DNA from: an uncultured Pseudomonadota bacterium
GTDB taxonomy: Bacteria > Pseudomonadota > Gammaproteobacteria > Burkholderiales > Rhodocyclaceae
Direction: 5' to 3'
Length of the DNA: 10,263 bases
Assembly (NCBI GenBank): GCA_903939665.1
Contig: CAJAHZ010000018.1
Coordinates: 1-10,263, forward strand
Both the position numbers and the translations under genes were made by a program. The notes below the pieces were generated by a model. That model was not told where the DNA came from. It worked only from the letters and a program-made list of their open reading frames with translations, and ran no database searches. Shown here in pieces: positions 1-6,719 of the stretch (the stretch's first letter is position 1; each line of letters begins with the position of its first letter).

Positions 1-1
1 G

Positions 2-1435
2 ATTCCGCTCGTCGTTATTTCCGGGCAGGTGCCTTCGGCCTATATTGGTCAGGATGCCTTCCAGGAGTGCGATACGGTCGGCATCACGCGTCCCTGCGTC
101 AAGCACAACTTCCTGATCAAGGACGTTCGTGACATCGCGGCAACGATGAAAAAGGCATTTTACATCGCCAGCACAGGCCGCCCAGGCCCGGTGGTGGTTG
201 ATATCCCGAAGGACATCACGGCCAACAAGTGCGAATTCGACTACCCGAAGACGGTGCAGATGCGTTCGTACAACCCGGTCGTCAAGGGGCATCTCGGGCA
301 GATCAAGAAGGCGGTTCAGCTGCTGCTTGAAGCCAAGCGGCCGATGATTTACACGGGCGGTGGCGTGATCCTCTCTGACGCGTCGGAACAGCTGACTAAA
401 CTGGCGCGCAGCCTCGGTTTCCCGATCTGCAACACGCTGATGGGCCTTGGCGCCTACCCAGCAACCGATCCGCAGTATCTCGGCATGCCCGGCATGCACG
501 GGACGGTCGAGGCGAATATGGCGATGCAGCACAGCGATGTGCTGCTGGCGATTGGCGCACGTTTTGACGATCGCGTGATTGGCAATCCGGATAACTTTAC
601 TTCGTTGCCGCGCAAGATCATCCACATCGATATCGATCCTTCTTCGATCTCCAAGCGGGTCCGTGTTGACGTGCCGATTGTTGGCAATGTCGTCGATGTG
701 CTGGAGGAAATGCTCAAGTTGCTCGACGCCGAAAAAGCGAAGCCGGATGCGGCAGCACTCGCGGATTGGTGGAAGGATATTGAGGGCTGGCGTGCCAAGC
801 ATTGCATGAAGTACAAGCTCAAGAAGAACGTCATCATGCCGCAGTACGTCATCGAGAAGCTCCACGAGGTGACCGGCGGCAATGCCATTGTGACTTCGGA
901 CGTTGGCCAGCACCAGATGTGGGCGGCGCAGTATTACAAGTTCGACAAGCCGCGTCGCTGGCTGAACTCAGGTGGCCTGGGGACGATGGGCGTTGGCCTG
1001 CCTTATGCCATGGGCGCTGCTTTGGCAAACCCGGATATGCAGATTGCCTGTGTCACCGGCGAAGGCTCGATCCAGATGTGTATTCAGGAACTGTCGACCG
1101 CCAAGCAGTTCCGCCTGCCGATCAAGATCATCAACCTGAACAACCGCTACCTTGGCATGGTTCGGCAGTGGCAGGAAATGTTCTACGGCAGTCGCTATTC
1201 GGAGTCCTACATGGATTCGCTGCCCGATTTCGTCAAGCTGGCTGAAGCCTATGGCCACGTCGGAATTCGCGTTGAGCGGCCGGAGGATGTGGAGGGCGCG
1301 CTGAAGAGAGCCTTCATCGACCACAAGGATGATCTCGTGTTCATTGATTTCCTCACTGATCAGAAAGCCAACGTATTCCCGATGGTGGCGGCGGGCAAAG
1401 GCCTGTCCGAAATGATTCTGGCCGAAGATCTGTAA
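2..1435 (+). CDS. ilvI: Acetohydroxyacid synthase large (catalytic) subunit, 5'-truncated by window edge
   Basis: This is the thiamine-diphosphate enzyme that condenses two pyruvates to 2-acetolactate, or pyruvate with 2-ketobutyrate to 2-acetohydroxybutyrate. It is the first common step of valine, leucine and isoleucine synthesis in the cytosol. The open frame enters at base 2 and gives 477 residues to the TAA. The family is usually about 560-590 residues, so roughly 90-110 N-terminal residues, including the ThDP-activating glutamate, lie outside the window. What remains is the end of the N-terminal ThDP-binding domain (SGQVPSAYIGQDAFQECD), the central domain, and the C-terminal ThDP domain with a GEGS...LNN pair and the RYLGMVRQWQ stretch. 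The canonical metal-binding motif is GDG; here the acidic residue is Glu (codon 1061-1063). The GTG at 29 is internal Val, not a start. ilvH follows after 11 bp, and large-small subunit pairing is the normal arrangement. ilvI fits better than ilvB or ilvG by similarity to the E. coli IlvI C-terminus, from memory. Confidence 0.96.
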   Translation: MPLVVISGQVPSAYIGQDAFQECDTVGITRPCVKHNFLIKDVRDIAATMKKAFYIASTGRPGPVVVDIPKDITANKCEFDYPKTVQMRSYNPVVKGHLGQIKKAVQLLLEAKRPMIYTGGGVILSDASEQLTKLARSLGFPICNTLMGLGAYPATDPQYLGMPGMHGTVEANMAMQHSDVLLAIGARFDDRVIGNPDNFTSLPRKIIHIDIDPSSISKRVRVDVPIVGNVVDVLEEMLKLLDAEKAKPDAAALADWWKDIEGWRAKHCMKYKLKKNVIMPQYVIEKLHEVTGGNAIVTSDVGQHQMWAAQYYKFDKPRRWLNSGGLGTMGVGLPYAMGAALANPDMQIACVTGEGSIQMCIQELSTAKQFRLPIKIINLNNRYLGMVRQWQEMFYGSRYSESYMDSLPDFVKLAEAYGHVGIRVERPEDVEGALKRAFIDHKDDLVFIDFLTDQKANVFPMVAAGKGLSEMILAEDL

Positions 1436-1446
1436 GGGGCGACAAG

Positions 1447-1938
1447 ATGCGACACATAATTTCAATCCTGCTGGAAAATGAAGCCGGTGCGCTATCCCGG
1501 GTGGCCGGGCTGTTCTCGGCGCGTGGCTACAACATCGAGACGCTGACCGTAGCGCCGACCGAAGATCTTTCGCTGTCTCGCTTGACCATCGTTACCTCCG
1601 GCTCCGACGAGGTGATCGAGCAGATCACCAAGCAGCTGAACAAGCTGATTGACGTGATCAAGGTCGTCGACCTCTCCGAAGCCGCGCACATTGAGCGTGA
1701 GTTGATGCTGATCAAGGTTCGTGCTGCCGGTAAGGACCGCGACGAAGTAAAGCGGTTGGCGGATATTTTCCGTGGCCGCATCATCGATGTGACCGAGTCG
1801 ACCTATGTCATCGAATTGACCGGCACCAGCGCCAAGCTGGATGCTTTTATCCAGGCAATCGATACGAGCCTGATCCTCGAAACCGTACGCACCGGCGTCA
1901 GCGGCATTGGCCGTGGCGACCGCATTCTCAAAGTTTAA
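1447..1938 (+). CDS. ilvH: Acetohydroxyacid synthase small (regulatory) subunit
   Basis: This is the regulatory partner of the large subunit. It raises catalytic activity and carries feedback inhibition by valine. The product is 163 residues, the same length as E. coli IlvH. An ACT domain spans about residues 3-77, opening with RHIISILLENEAGALSRVAG. Asn11, Gly14 and Asn29, which correspond to the valine-site residues known from E. coli IlvH, are all present, so valine sensitivity is likely (inference). Residues 80-163 form the C-terminal half that activates the catalytic subunit and end in the typical GIGRGDRILKV. The ATG has an AAGGGG-type ribosome site overlapping the ilvI stop region, 11 bp downstream of that stop. 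ilvC follows after 42 bp on the same strand, so the three genes are almost certainly co-transcribed. Confidence 0.97.
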   Translation: MRHIISILLENEAGALSRVAGLFSARGYNIETLTVAPTEDLSLSRLTIVTSGSDEVIEQITKQLNKLIDVIKVVDLSEAAHIERELMLIKVRAAGKDRDEVKRLADIFRGRIIDVTESTYVIELTGTSAKLDAFIQAIDTSLILETVRTGVSGIGRGDRILKV

Positions 1939-1980
1939 TCAGACCGTTCACCAGAACAAATTCGCACGAAAGGAAACCCC

Positions 1981-2997
1981 ATGAAAGTTTATTACGACAA
2001 GGACGCCGACCTCTCCCTGATCAAGGGCAAGAAAGTCACCATCGTTGGCTACGGCTCGCAGGGCCATGCTCATGCTCAGAACTTGAGCGACTCCGGCGTC
2101 AAGGTGACGGTTGGCCTGCGCAAGGGCGGAGCATCGTGGAGCAAGGCTGAAAAGGCTGGCCTCAAGGTTGAGGAAGTTGCCAAGGCAGTCAAGGGCGCCG
2201 ACGTGGTCATGATGCTGCTGCCGGATGAAACCATTCCGCAGGTTTACAACGAAGAGGTCGCCCCGAACATCAAGAAGGGCGCTGCGCTGGCCTTCGCGCA
2301 TGGTTTTAACGTGCATTACAATCAGGTGATCCCGCGTGATGATATCGATGTGATCATGGTCGCGCCGAAAGGTCCTGGCCACACGGTGCGTTCCGAGTAC
2401 CTGAAGGGCGGCGGCGTCCCCTCACTGATTGCCGTGCATCAGGACAAGTCTGGTAAAGCAAAAGCGATTGCCTTGTCGTACGCGGCAGCCAACGGTGGTA
2501 CCAAGGGCGGCGTGATTGAAACCAATTTCCGCGAAGAGACCGAAACCGATTTATTCGGTGAACAGGCCGTGCTTTGCGGCGGTGCCGTTGAGCTGGTCAA
2601 GATGGGCTTTGAGACGCTGACCGAAGCCGGCTATGCACCGGAAATGGCCTACTTCGAGTGTCTGCACGAACTCAAGCTGATCGTCGATCTGATGTACGAA
2701 GGCGGCATCGCCAACATGAACTACTCGATCTCGAACAACGCCGAGTACGGCGAGTACGTGACCGGTCCGGAAGTGATCAACGAAGAGTCGCGCTACGCCA
2801 TGCGTGCCGCCCTCAAGCGCATCCAGAATGGCGAGTATGCCAAGATGTTCATTCAGGAAGGCAAGACCAACTATCCTTCGATGACCGCGCGTCGCCGTCT
2901 GAACGCCGAGCACCAGATCGAGATTGTTGGCGCCAAGCTGCGCGATATGATGCCGTGGATCAAGAAAAACAAGCTTGTCGACCAGACCAAGAACTGA
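1981..2997 (+). CDS. ilvC: Ketol-acid reductoisomerase, class I (NADP+)
   Basis: The enzyme isomerises and reduces 2-acetolactate or 2-aceto-2-hydroxybutyrate to the dihydroxy acids of the valine and isoleucine pathways, using Mg2+ and NADPH. The protein is 338 residues, typical for the short class I form. The Rossmann domain has GYGSQG at 24-29. Arg47 and Ser52 in the loop after beta-2 suit NADPH preference. His107 is in AFAHGFN. The all-helical knotted domain supplies the metal ligands Asp190 and Glu194 (ETDLFGEQ) and Glu226 and Glu230 (FECLHELK), all at the positions expected for this class. The ATG is preceded by AAAGGA at 1970-1975. It is the last gene of the ilvI-ilvH-ilvC unit; a structured gap with a terminator follows. 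Confidence 0.98.
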   Translation: MKVYYDKDADLSLIKGKKVTIVGYGSQGHAHAQNLSDSGVKVTVGLRKGGASWSKAEKAGLKVEEVAKAVKGADVVMMLLPDETIPQVYNEEVAPNIKKGAALAFAHGFNVHYNQVIPRDDIDVIMVAPKGPGHTVRSEYLKGGGVPSLIAVHQDKSGKAKAIALSYAAANGGTKGGVIETNFREETETDLFGEQAVLCGGAVELVKMGFETLTEAGYAPEMAYFECLHELKLIVDLMYEGGIANMNYSISNNAEYGEYVTGPEVINEESRYAMRAALKRIQNGEYAKMFIQEGKTNYPSMTARRRLNAEHQIEIVGAKLRDMMPWIKKNKLVDQTKN

Positions 2998-3012
2998 TTT
3001 TGGTGGCCGCTC

Positions 3013-3080
3013 GACGGGGCGGCGTTGCTTGGGCTTGCCGTACTAACGTACTGTTTGCACCCAGCGCGCCTAGCCCCGTC
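3013..3080. repeat. REP-like imperfect palindrome in the ilvC-psd gap
   Basis: A roughly 68-nt element folds back on itself. GACGGGGC at 3013-3020 pairs perfectly with GCCCCGTC at 3073-3080. GGCG (3021-3024) pairs with CGCC (3067-3070) across a two-base TA bulge. TGGG (3030-3033) pairs with CCCA (3060-3063), and the tip is GTAC-TAAC-GTAC at 3040-3051. The long stem, the bulges and the position just after a gene end resemble dispersed REP-type elements. Only one copy is in the window, so membership of a repeat family is inferred. It precedes a separate, cleaner terminator hairpin. It could alternatively be an mRNA 3'-end stabiliser. Confidence 0.5.
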
Positions 3081-3084
3081 TTCG

Positions 3085-3122
3085 CTTTGGGCGGTGTCGA
3101 CATCTGACCCGCCCAAAGTTTT
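3085..3122 (+). terminator. Rho-independent terminator after ilvC
   Basis: CTTTGGGCGG (3085-3094) pairs perfectly with CCGCCCAAAG (3109-3118). The 10-bp stem encloses a 14-nt loop that contains the self-complementary TGTCGACA, and the 3' arm is followed at once by TTTT (3119-3122). It ends only 13 bp before the psd start codon, so it should separate the ilv genes from psd-pssA, at least in part. The T-run is short, so some readthrough is plausible. Confidence 0.75.
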
Positions 3123-3135
3123 GATTAGGATTCAA

Positions 3136-3771
3136 ATGAACTATCCGCATCCGATTATTGCCAAGGAAGGCTGGCCGTTCATCGCCGGCTCGTTTGTCCT
3201 CGCCTTGCTGGCGTCCAATGCCGGCGCCTTGTCACTGCCGTTCTGGGTGATCTTCATCTTTTGCGTGCAGTTTTTTCGTGACCCGGCGCGGGTGATTGCC
3301 GGTGGTCCGACGAGTGTGATTGCGCCGGCAGACGGGCGCATTGTCGTGGTCGAAGAAGCTGACGATCCTTACCTGAACCGCCGTGCACTGAAGGTCAGCG
3401 TGTTCATGAATGTCTTTAACGTGCATTCGAACCGCTCGCCGATCGAAAGCACCGTGCAGCAGAAATGGTACATTCCGGGCAGCTTTCTCAATGCCGATCT
3501 CAATAAGGCGTCGCTGGAGAACGAGCGTTGTGCGCTGCATCTGAAGACGACTGATGGTCGGGATATCACCTGTGTCCAGATCGCCGGCCTGGTGGCACGT
3601 CGAATTCTGAATTACGTTGATGCAGGAACCAAGCTGAGTGCCGGGCAGCGCTACGGTTTCATTCGCTTTGGCTCGCGCGTTGATCTTTACCTGCCGCTCG
3701 ATAGTAAAGTGAAGGTGGTGATTGGTGAAAAAGTGTATGCTTCGAGCACCATTTTGGCCGAACTTGCCTAA
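3136..3771 (+). CDS. psd: Phosphatidylserine decarboxylase proenzyme, short (Psd-A) type
   Basis: The membrane-associated, pyruvoyl-dependent enzyme converts phosphatidylserine to phosphatidylethanolamine. The product from the ATG at 3136 is 211 residues, the usual size of the short form, compared with about 320 in E. coli. A hydrophobic N-terminal region covers about residues 14-45. Conserved blocks are FFRDPAR (46-52), APADGRIV (63-70), SVFMNVFNVHSNRSP (88-102) and the self-cleavage site FGSR, with Ser180 expected to become the pyruvoyl group at the alpha-chain N-terminus. AGGA lies at 3127-3130, 5 nt before the ATG. The reading frame is open upstream to 3025, but that stretch is the palindrome and terminator, so the longer start is rejected. 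pssA follows after 11 bp, placing successive pathway steps together. Confidence 0.96.
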   Translation: MNYPHPIIAKEGWPFIAGSFVLALLASNAGALSLPFWVIFIFCVQFFRDPARVIAGGPTSVIAPADGRIVVVEEADDPYLNRRALKVSVFMNVFNVHSNRSPIESTVQQKWYIPGSFLNADLNKASLENERCALHLKTTDGRDITCVQIAGLVARRILNYVDAGTKLSAGQRYGFIRFGSRVDLYLPLDSKVKVVIGEKVYASSTILAELA

Positions 3772-3782
3772 GCCTTAGACTG

Positions 3783-4547
3783 ATGCCGGAAATCAAGCCC
3801 CGCAAGACCCTGTTCAATCCCGAGTTGCGTCGGCGCGGCATCTATGTGCTGCCCAACTTGTTTACTACCGCTGCTTTGTTCTGCGGGTTTTTTGCCATCG
3901 TTCAGGCGATGAAAGGTAGTTTCGAGTTGGCGGCGGTCGCCATTTTCATCGCCATGGTGCTTGATGGACTTGATGGCCGTGTGGCGCGCCTGACGCGCAC
4001 GCAGAGCGCTTTCGGAGCGGAGTACGACTCGTTGTCGGACATGGTCTCATTTGGCGTGGCGCCGGCGCTGGTAACGTATGCGTGGGCGCTCAAGGACATG
4101 GGGCGGCTGGGCTGGATCGCTGCGTTCATCTATTGCGCTGGTGCTGCGCTGCGTCTCGCACGTTTCAATACTACGCTGGAAGTCACCGATAAGCGATATT
4201 TTCAGGGCTTGCCCAGCCCAGCCGCTGCGGCGCTGGTTGCCGGCTTCGTCTGGGTGATGATCGACAAGGAAATTGCGGGGGCTGACGTGCGCTGGATCGC
4301 CTGCGCACTGGTGATTTTTGCCGGTATTACGATGGTCACCAATGTTCGTTTCTACAGTTTCAAGGATATCAACCTGCGACGCAGTGTCCCCTTTATTTTC
4401 ATTGTGGGCATTGCTCTCGCTTTCGCCGTGGTCTCCTACGACACACCGGTTGCGCTGTTCGGGCTGTTCGTCGTTTATGCGCTGTCAGGCTACGTGCTGG
4501 CCTTGATTCGTATTGCACGTCGCAAGAGCGTTTCGAAGACGCTTTAG
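3783..4547 (+). CDS. pssA: CDP-diacylglycerol-serine O-phosphatidyltransferase
   Basis: This integral membrane enzyme transfers phosphatidyl from CDP-diacylglycerol to L-serine, making phosphatidylserine for the neighbouring Psd. The 254-residue protein carries the complete CDP-alcohol phosphatidyltransferase signature D61-x2-D64-G-x2-A68-R69-x8-G78-x3-D82-x3-D86, whose aspartates bind metal. Several hydrophobic helices follow the basic N-terminus (about 25-42, 48-62, 93-115 and several between 150 and 245), and the C-terminus is basic (RIARRKS). It is the membrane-embedded type and not the PLD-like E. coli type. No good ribosome site precedes the ATG; the 11-bp gap after the psd stop suggests translational coupling. 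A 7-bp imperfect stem covers its stop codon but lacks a T-run. Confidence 0.95.
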   Translation: MPEIKPRKTLFNPELRRRGIYVLPNLFTTAALFCGFFAIVQAMKGSFELAAVAIFIAMVLDGLDGRVARLTRTQSAFGAEYDSLSDMVSFGVAPALVTYAWALKDMGRLGWIAAFIYCAGAALRLARFNTTLEVTDKRYFQGLPSPAAAALVAGFVWVMIDKEIAGADVRWIACALVIFAGITMVTNVRFYSFKDINLRRSVPFIFIVGIALAFAVVSYDTPVALFGLFVVYALSGYVLALIRIARRKSVSKTL

Positions 4548-4583
4548 GAATCGCTTGGCGCGAGTGCGCTGAACCTATTTCTA

Positions 4584-4664
4584 ATGGACTTTTGTCGTTC
4601 GGTCGCCTTTGCCGATGCCGCAGGCTTTCTTTGTACGATATTCACATCCGGAGTCAGGACATGA
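4584..4664 (+). CDS. Possible 26-codon upstream ORF overlapping the leuA start
   Basis: An ATG at 4584 opens a 26-codon frame whose TGA (4662-4664) overlaps the leuA ATG as ATGA. Such overlaps allow translational coupling. The predicted peptide begins MDFCRSVAFAD and is rich in Phe and Ala. It has only one Leu and one Ile codon, so it does not look like a classical leucine attenuation leader. No ribosome site is visible upstream. It may be chance; I have no homolog in mind. Confidence 0.2.
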   Translation: MDFCRSVAFADAAGFLCTIFTSGVRT

Positions 4665-6202
4665 AAGATCACTTAGTCATTTTTGATACCACTTTGCGCG
4701 ATGGTGAGCAGAGCCCCGGCGCATCGATGACCAAGGAAGAAAAACTGCGCGTTGCGCGTCAGCTTGAACGCATGAAGGTCGATGTGATCGAGGCGGGTTT
4801 TGCCGCTGCATCGCCGGGCGACTTTGACGCGATCAAGTTGATTGCTGAAACGATCAAGGATTCGACAATCTGCTCGCTGGCGCGTGCCAACGAGAACGAT
4901 ATTCGTCGGGCCGGCGAGGCTATCAGGCCGGCGGCACGTGGTCGTATCCATACCTTCATTGCGACCAGCCCGATCCATATGGAGAAGAAACTGCGCATGA
5001 CGCCGGATCAGGTCGTTGCCGCCGCCGTTCAAGCGGTGCATTGGGCGCGTGAATACACCGATGATGTCGAATTTTCAGCGGAAGACGCGGTGCGCTCCGA
5101 CGTCGATTTTCTCTGCCGGGTGTTCGAGGCCGTGATCAAGGCCGGTGCCAAAACCATTAACGTGCCAGATACAGTGGGTTACAGCGTTCCTTCAGTGTGG
5201 GGTGATCTTATGCGCACCCTGATTGCACGCGTCCCCGGCGCAGATCAGGTGGTCTGGTCAACGCATTGCCATAATGATCTCGGCATGGCAGTCGCCAATT
5301 CGCTTTCAGCCGTTTTGGCCGGCGCGCGACAGGTCGAATGCACGATCAACGGCCTTGGCGAGCGGGCGGGCAACGCTTCGCTCGAAGAGGTTGTGATGGC
5401 GGTGAGAACCCGTAGCGACCTCTTTCCGGTGCAGACGCGGATCGACGCGACGCAGATTGTTCCGGCTTCCAAGCTGGTTTCGCAGATCACCGGTTACGCT
5501 GTTCAGCCGAACAAGGCGGTGGTTGGTGCCAACGCTTTTGCACACGAATCCGGGATTCATCAGGATGGCGTGCTCAAGCACCGCGAAACCTACGAGATCA
5601 TGCGCGCAGAGGACGTGGGTTGGGCGCAGAACAAGCTTGTGCTGGGCAAGCACTCGGGGCGTAATGCCTTCAAGTCGCGCCTGGCCGAACTTGGGATCGT
5701 TCTCGATAGCGAAGAGGCTTTGAATGCCACTTTTGCCCGCTTTAAGGATCTGGCCGACAAGAAACACGAGATTTTTGACGAGGACTTGCAGGCGTTGGTT
5801 TCCGACGAGGCAATTACTCCGGAAGGTGAGCACTACAAGCTGGTTTATTCTCGCGTTTGTTCGGAGACGGGCGAGACGCCAACGGCGGATGTGACGCTGA
5901 CGGTCGGCGGCGCGGAGAAGAAAGCTTCCGCTAGTGGCGGTGGCCCGGTCGATGCGACTTTCAAGGCGATCGAGTCAATTGCCGCCAGTGGCGCCGAGTT
6001 GCTGCTCTACTCGGTCAATGCCATCACCACGGGCACCGACGCTCAGGGTGAGGTGACGGTGCGTTTATCCAAGGCCGGGCGCATCGTCAATGGCAATGGT
6101 GCGGATACCGACATCGTTATTGCTTCGGCAAAATCCTACCTGAATGCATTGAACAAGCTGCACTCGTCGTTGGAAAAACTGAATCCTCAGGGCGACGTTT
6201 GA
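4661..6202 (+). CDS. leuA: 2-Isopropylmalate synthase
   Basis: The enzyme condenses acetyl-CoA with 2-ketoisovalerate to form 2-isopropylmalate, the first committed step of leucine synthesis, in the cytosol. The 513-residue protein is the usual length of the bacterial type-1 form. The N-terminal HMGL-like TIM barrel (about 4-270) begins FDTTLRDGEQSPG, with Arg13 and Asp14 at the active site. Metal ligands His202 and His204 lie in THCHNDLG, followed by GLGERAGNASLEE (Asn238). The linker contains HESGIHQDG (295-303). The C-terminal LeuA dimer domain (about 390-510) is the leucine-sensing part, so feedback inhibition is likely. The frame is open upstream to 4592, but the ATG at 4661 has GGAG at 4650-4653 with 7-nt spacing and starts at the conserved N-terminus. 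It lies 113 bp after pssA and may have its own promoter, which I could not identify. Confidence 0.97.
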   Translation: MKDHLVIFDTTLRDGEQSPGASMTKEEKLRVARQLERMKVDVIEAGFAAASPGDFDAIKLIAETIKDSTICSLARANENDIRRAGEAIRPAARGRIHTFIATSPIHMEKKLRMTPDQVVAAAVQAVHWAREYTDDVEFSAEDAVRSDVDFLCRVFEAVIKAGAKTINVPDTVGYSVPSVWGDLMRTLIARVPGADQVVWSTHCHNDLGMAVANSLSAVLAGARQVECTINGLGERAGNASLEEVVMAVRTRSDLFPVQTRIDATQIVPASKLVSQITGYAVQPNKAVVGANAFAHESGIHQDGVLKHRETYEIMRAEDVGWAQNKLVLGKHSGRNAFKSRLAELGIVLDSEEALNATFARFKDLADKKHEIFDEDLQALVSDEAITPEGEHYKLVYSRVCSETGETPTADVTLTVGGAEKKASASGGGPVDATFKAIESIAASGAELLLYSVNAITTGTDAQGEVTVRLSKAGRIVNGNGADTDIVIASAKSYLNALNKLHSSLEKLNPQGDV

Positions 6203-6225
6203 TCGGTTGCTCCAGTTGCGAGGAT

Positions 6226-6252
6226 AAAGGGCGGCGCTGATCGCCCTTTTTT
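6226..6252. terminator. Bidirectional terminator between leuA and the convergent DUF2069 gene
   Basis: AAAGGGCG (6226-6233) pairs with CGCCCTTT (6242-6249) around an 8-nt loop, and the T-run continues to 6252. It starts 24 bp after the leuA stop. On the minus strand the same hairpin begins right at the stop codon of the DUF2069 gene and is followed by a weaker T-run, so it probably serves both convergent genes. Confidence 0.85.
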
Positions 6253-6601
6253 ATTGCTGTGCCGAAGGGCGGGTGAGTCTGGCGTAGGCGACCGTGGCGC
6301 AAAAAAACAGGGTCGAAAGTAGCGTTTCGGCGGCACCTAGCCACTGTCCGGTCCCAGTCTCCGTGGTCGCACGCACGATGCCCTCGGTGAAATAGAGCAG
6401 GATCAGCATTGACGCCCATTGGTAGGTGTAGCGCCGACCGTTGAGAATGCCGAAAAGCGGAGCAAGCAGCGGCAGGCATTTCAGAACCAGCCAGGAGCCT
6501 CCCGGTTGGATCGGCGCAAGTTTGATCTCCCAGGCGAGGCAGAGAAACACCAGCGTAATCAGGCTTGCGCAAGCCGTAAGGTAGAGAGTGCGGATCGTCA
6601 T
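6251..6601 (-). CDS. Small inner-membrane protein, DUF2069 family
   Basis: The 116-residue protein has about four hydrophobic segments (roughly residues 5-24, 36-53, 61-77 and 87-107) and little soluble sequence. The central stretch LKCLPLLAPLFGILNGRRYT followed by a tyrosine-rich helix is what I recognise as the DUF2069 signature. The biochemical function of this family is unknown. The TAA stop is at 6251-6253, inside the terminator region shared with leuA. No clear ribosome site precedes the ATG at 6601. It is divergent from the yihY-type gene with a 118-bp gap. The family assignment rests on sequence recognition only. Confidence 0.82.
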   Translation of the reverse strand: MTIRTLYLTACASLITLVFLCLAWEIKLAPIQPGGSWLVLKCLPLLAPLFGILNGRRYTYQWASMLILLYFTEGIVRATTETGTGQWLGAAETLLSTLFFCATVAYARLTRPSAQQ

Positions 6602-6704
6602 GGCGTGAATTTCAACACGATTTCAGGGCAGCGGCGGGTATCTGTTGACGTCCGCGCCGGGTTGTCGCGGCGACCGCAGGAAGCTGGGCTGCTTGACATC
6701 GGTT

Positions 6705-6711
6705 TATTATA
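6705..6711. promoter_or_regulatory. Possible shared -10 element of a bidirectional promoter (DUF2069 gene / yihY)
   Basis: The core TATTATA gives TATAAT on the minus strand (6711 down to 6706) and TATTAT on the plus strand (6705-6710), so one near-symmetric element could serve both divergent genes. Minus-strand initiation would fall near 6699, leaving a leader of about 98 nt for the DUF2069 gene. Plus-strand initiation near 6717 would leave only about 3 nt before the ATG at 6720. No good -35 hexamer is correctly spaced on either strand; the nearby TTGACA (6693-6698) is too close for the plus-strand element. Confidence 0.4.
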
Positions 6712-6719
6712 GCGAACTT

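Noticed and set aside
3025..3135. N-terminal extension of psd by 37 codons
   Set aside because: The extra codons come from the palindrome and the terminator; the ATG at 3136 has a ribosome site and gives the normal 211-residue protein.
4524..4569. Hairpins at the pssA stop (AGCGT/ACGCT) and at GCGC-GAGT-GCGC as terminators
   Set aside because: Both stems are short and neither is followed by a T-run.
4592..4660. N-terminal extension of leuA by 23 codons from a TTG
   Set aside because: The ATG at 4661 has GGAG at good spacing and starts at the conserved IPMS N-terminus; the extension looks non-conserved.
4548..4660. Leucine-responsive attenuator before leuA
   Set aside because: No run of Leu codons and no terminator/antiterminator pair could be found in the 113-bp leader.
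5306..5833. 175-residue open frame antisense to leuA
   Set aside because: Lies wholly inside leuA on the opposite strand with no family features; a codon-bias shadow.
6693..6698. Perfect TTGACA as a -35 for yihY
   Set aside because: At 16-18 bp spacing there is no good -10 (only ACTTAT-like sequence overlapping the ATG); the TATTAT element is only 6 bp away.
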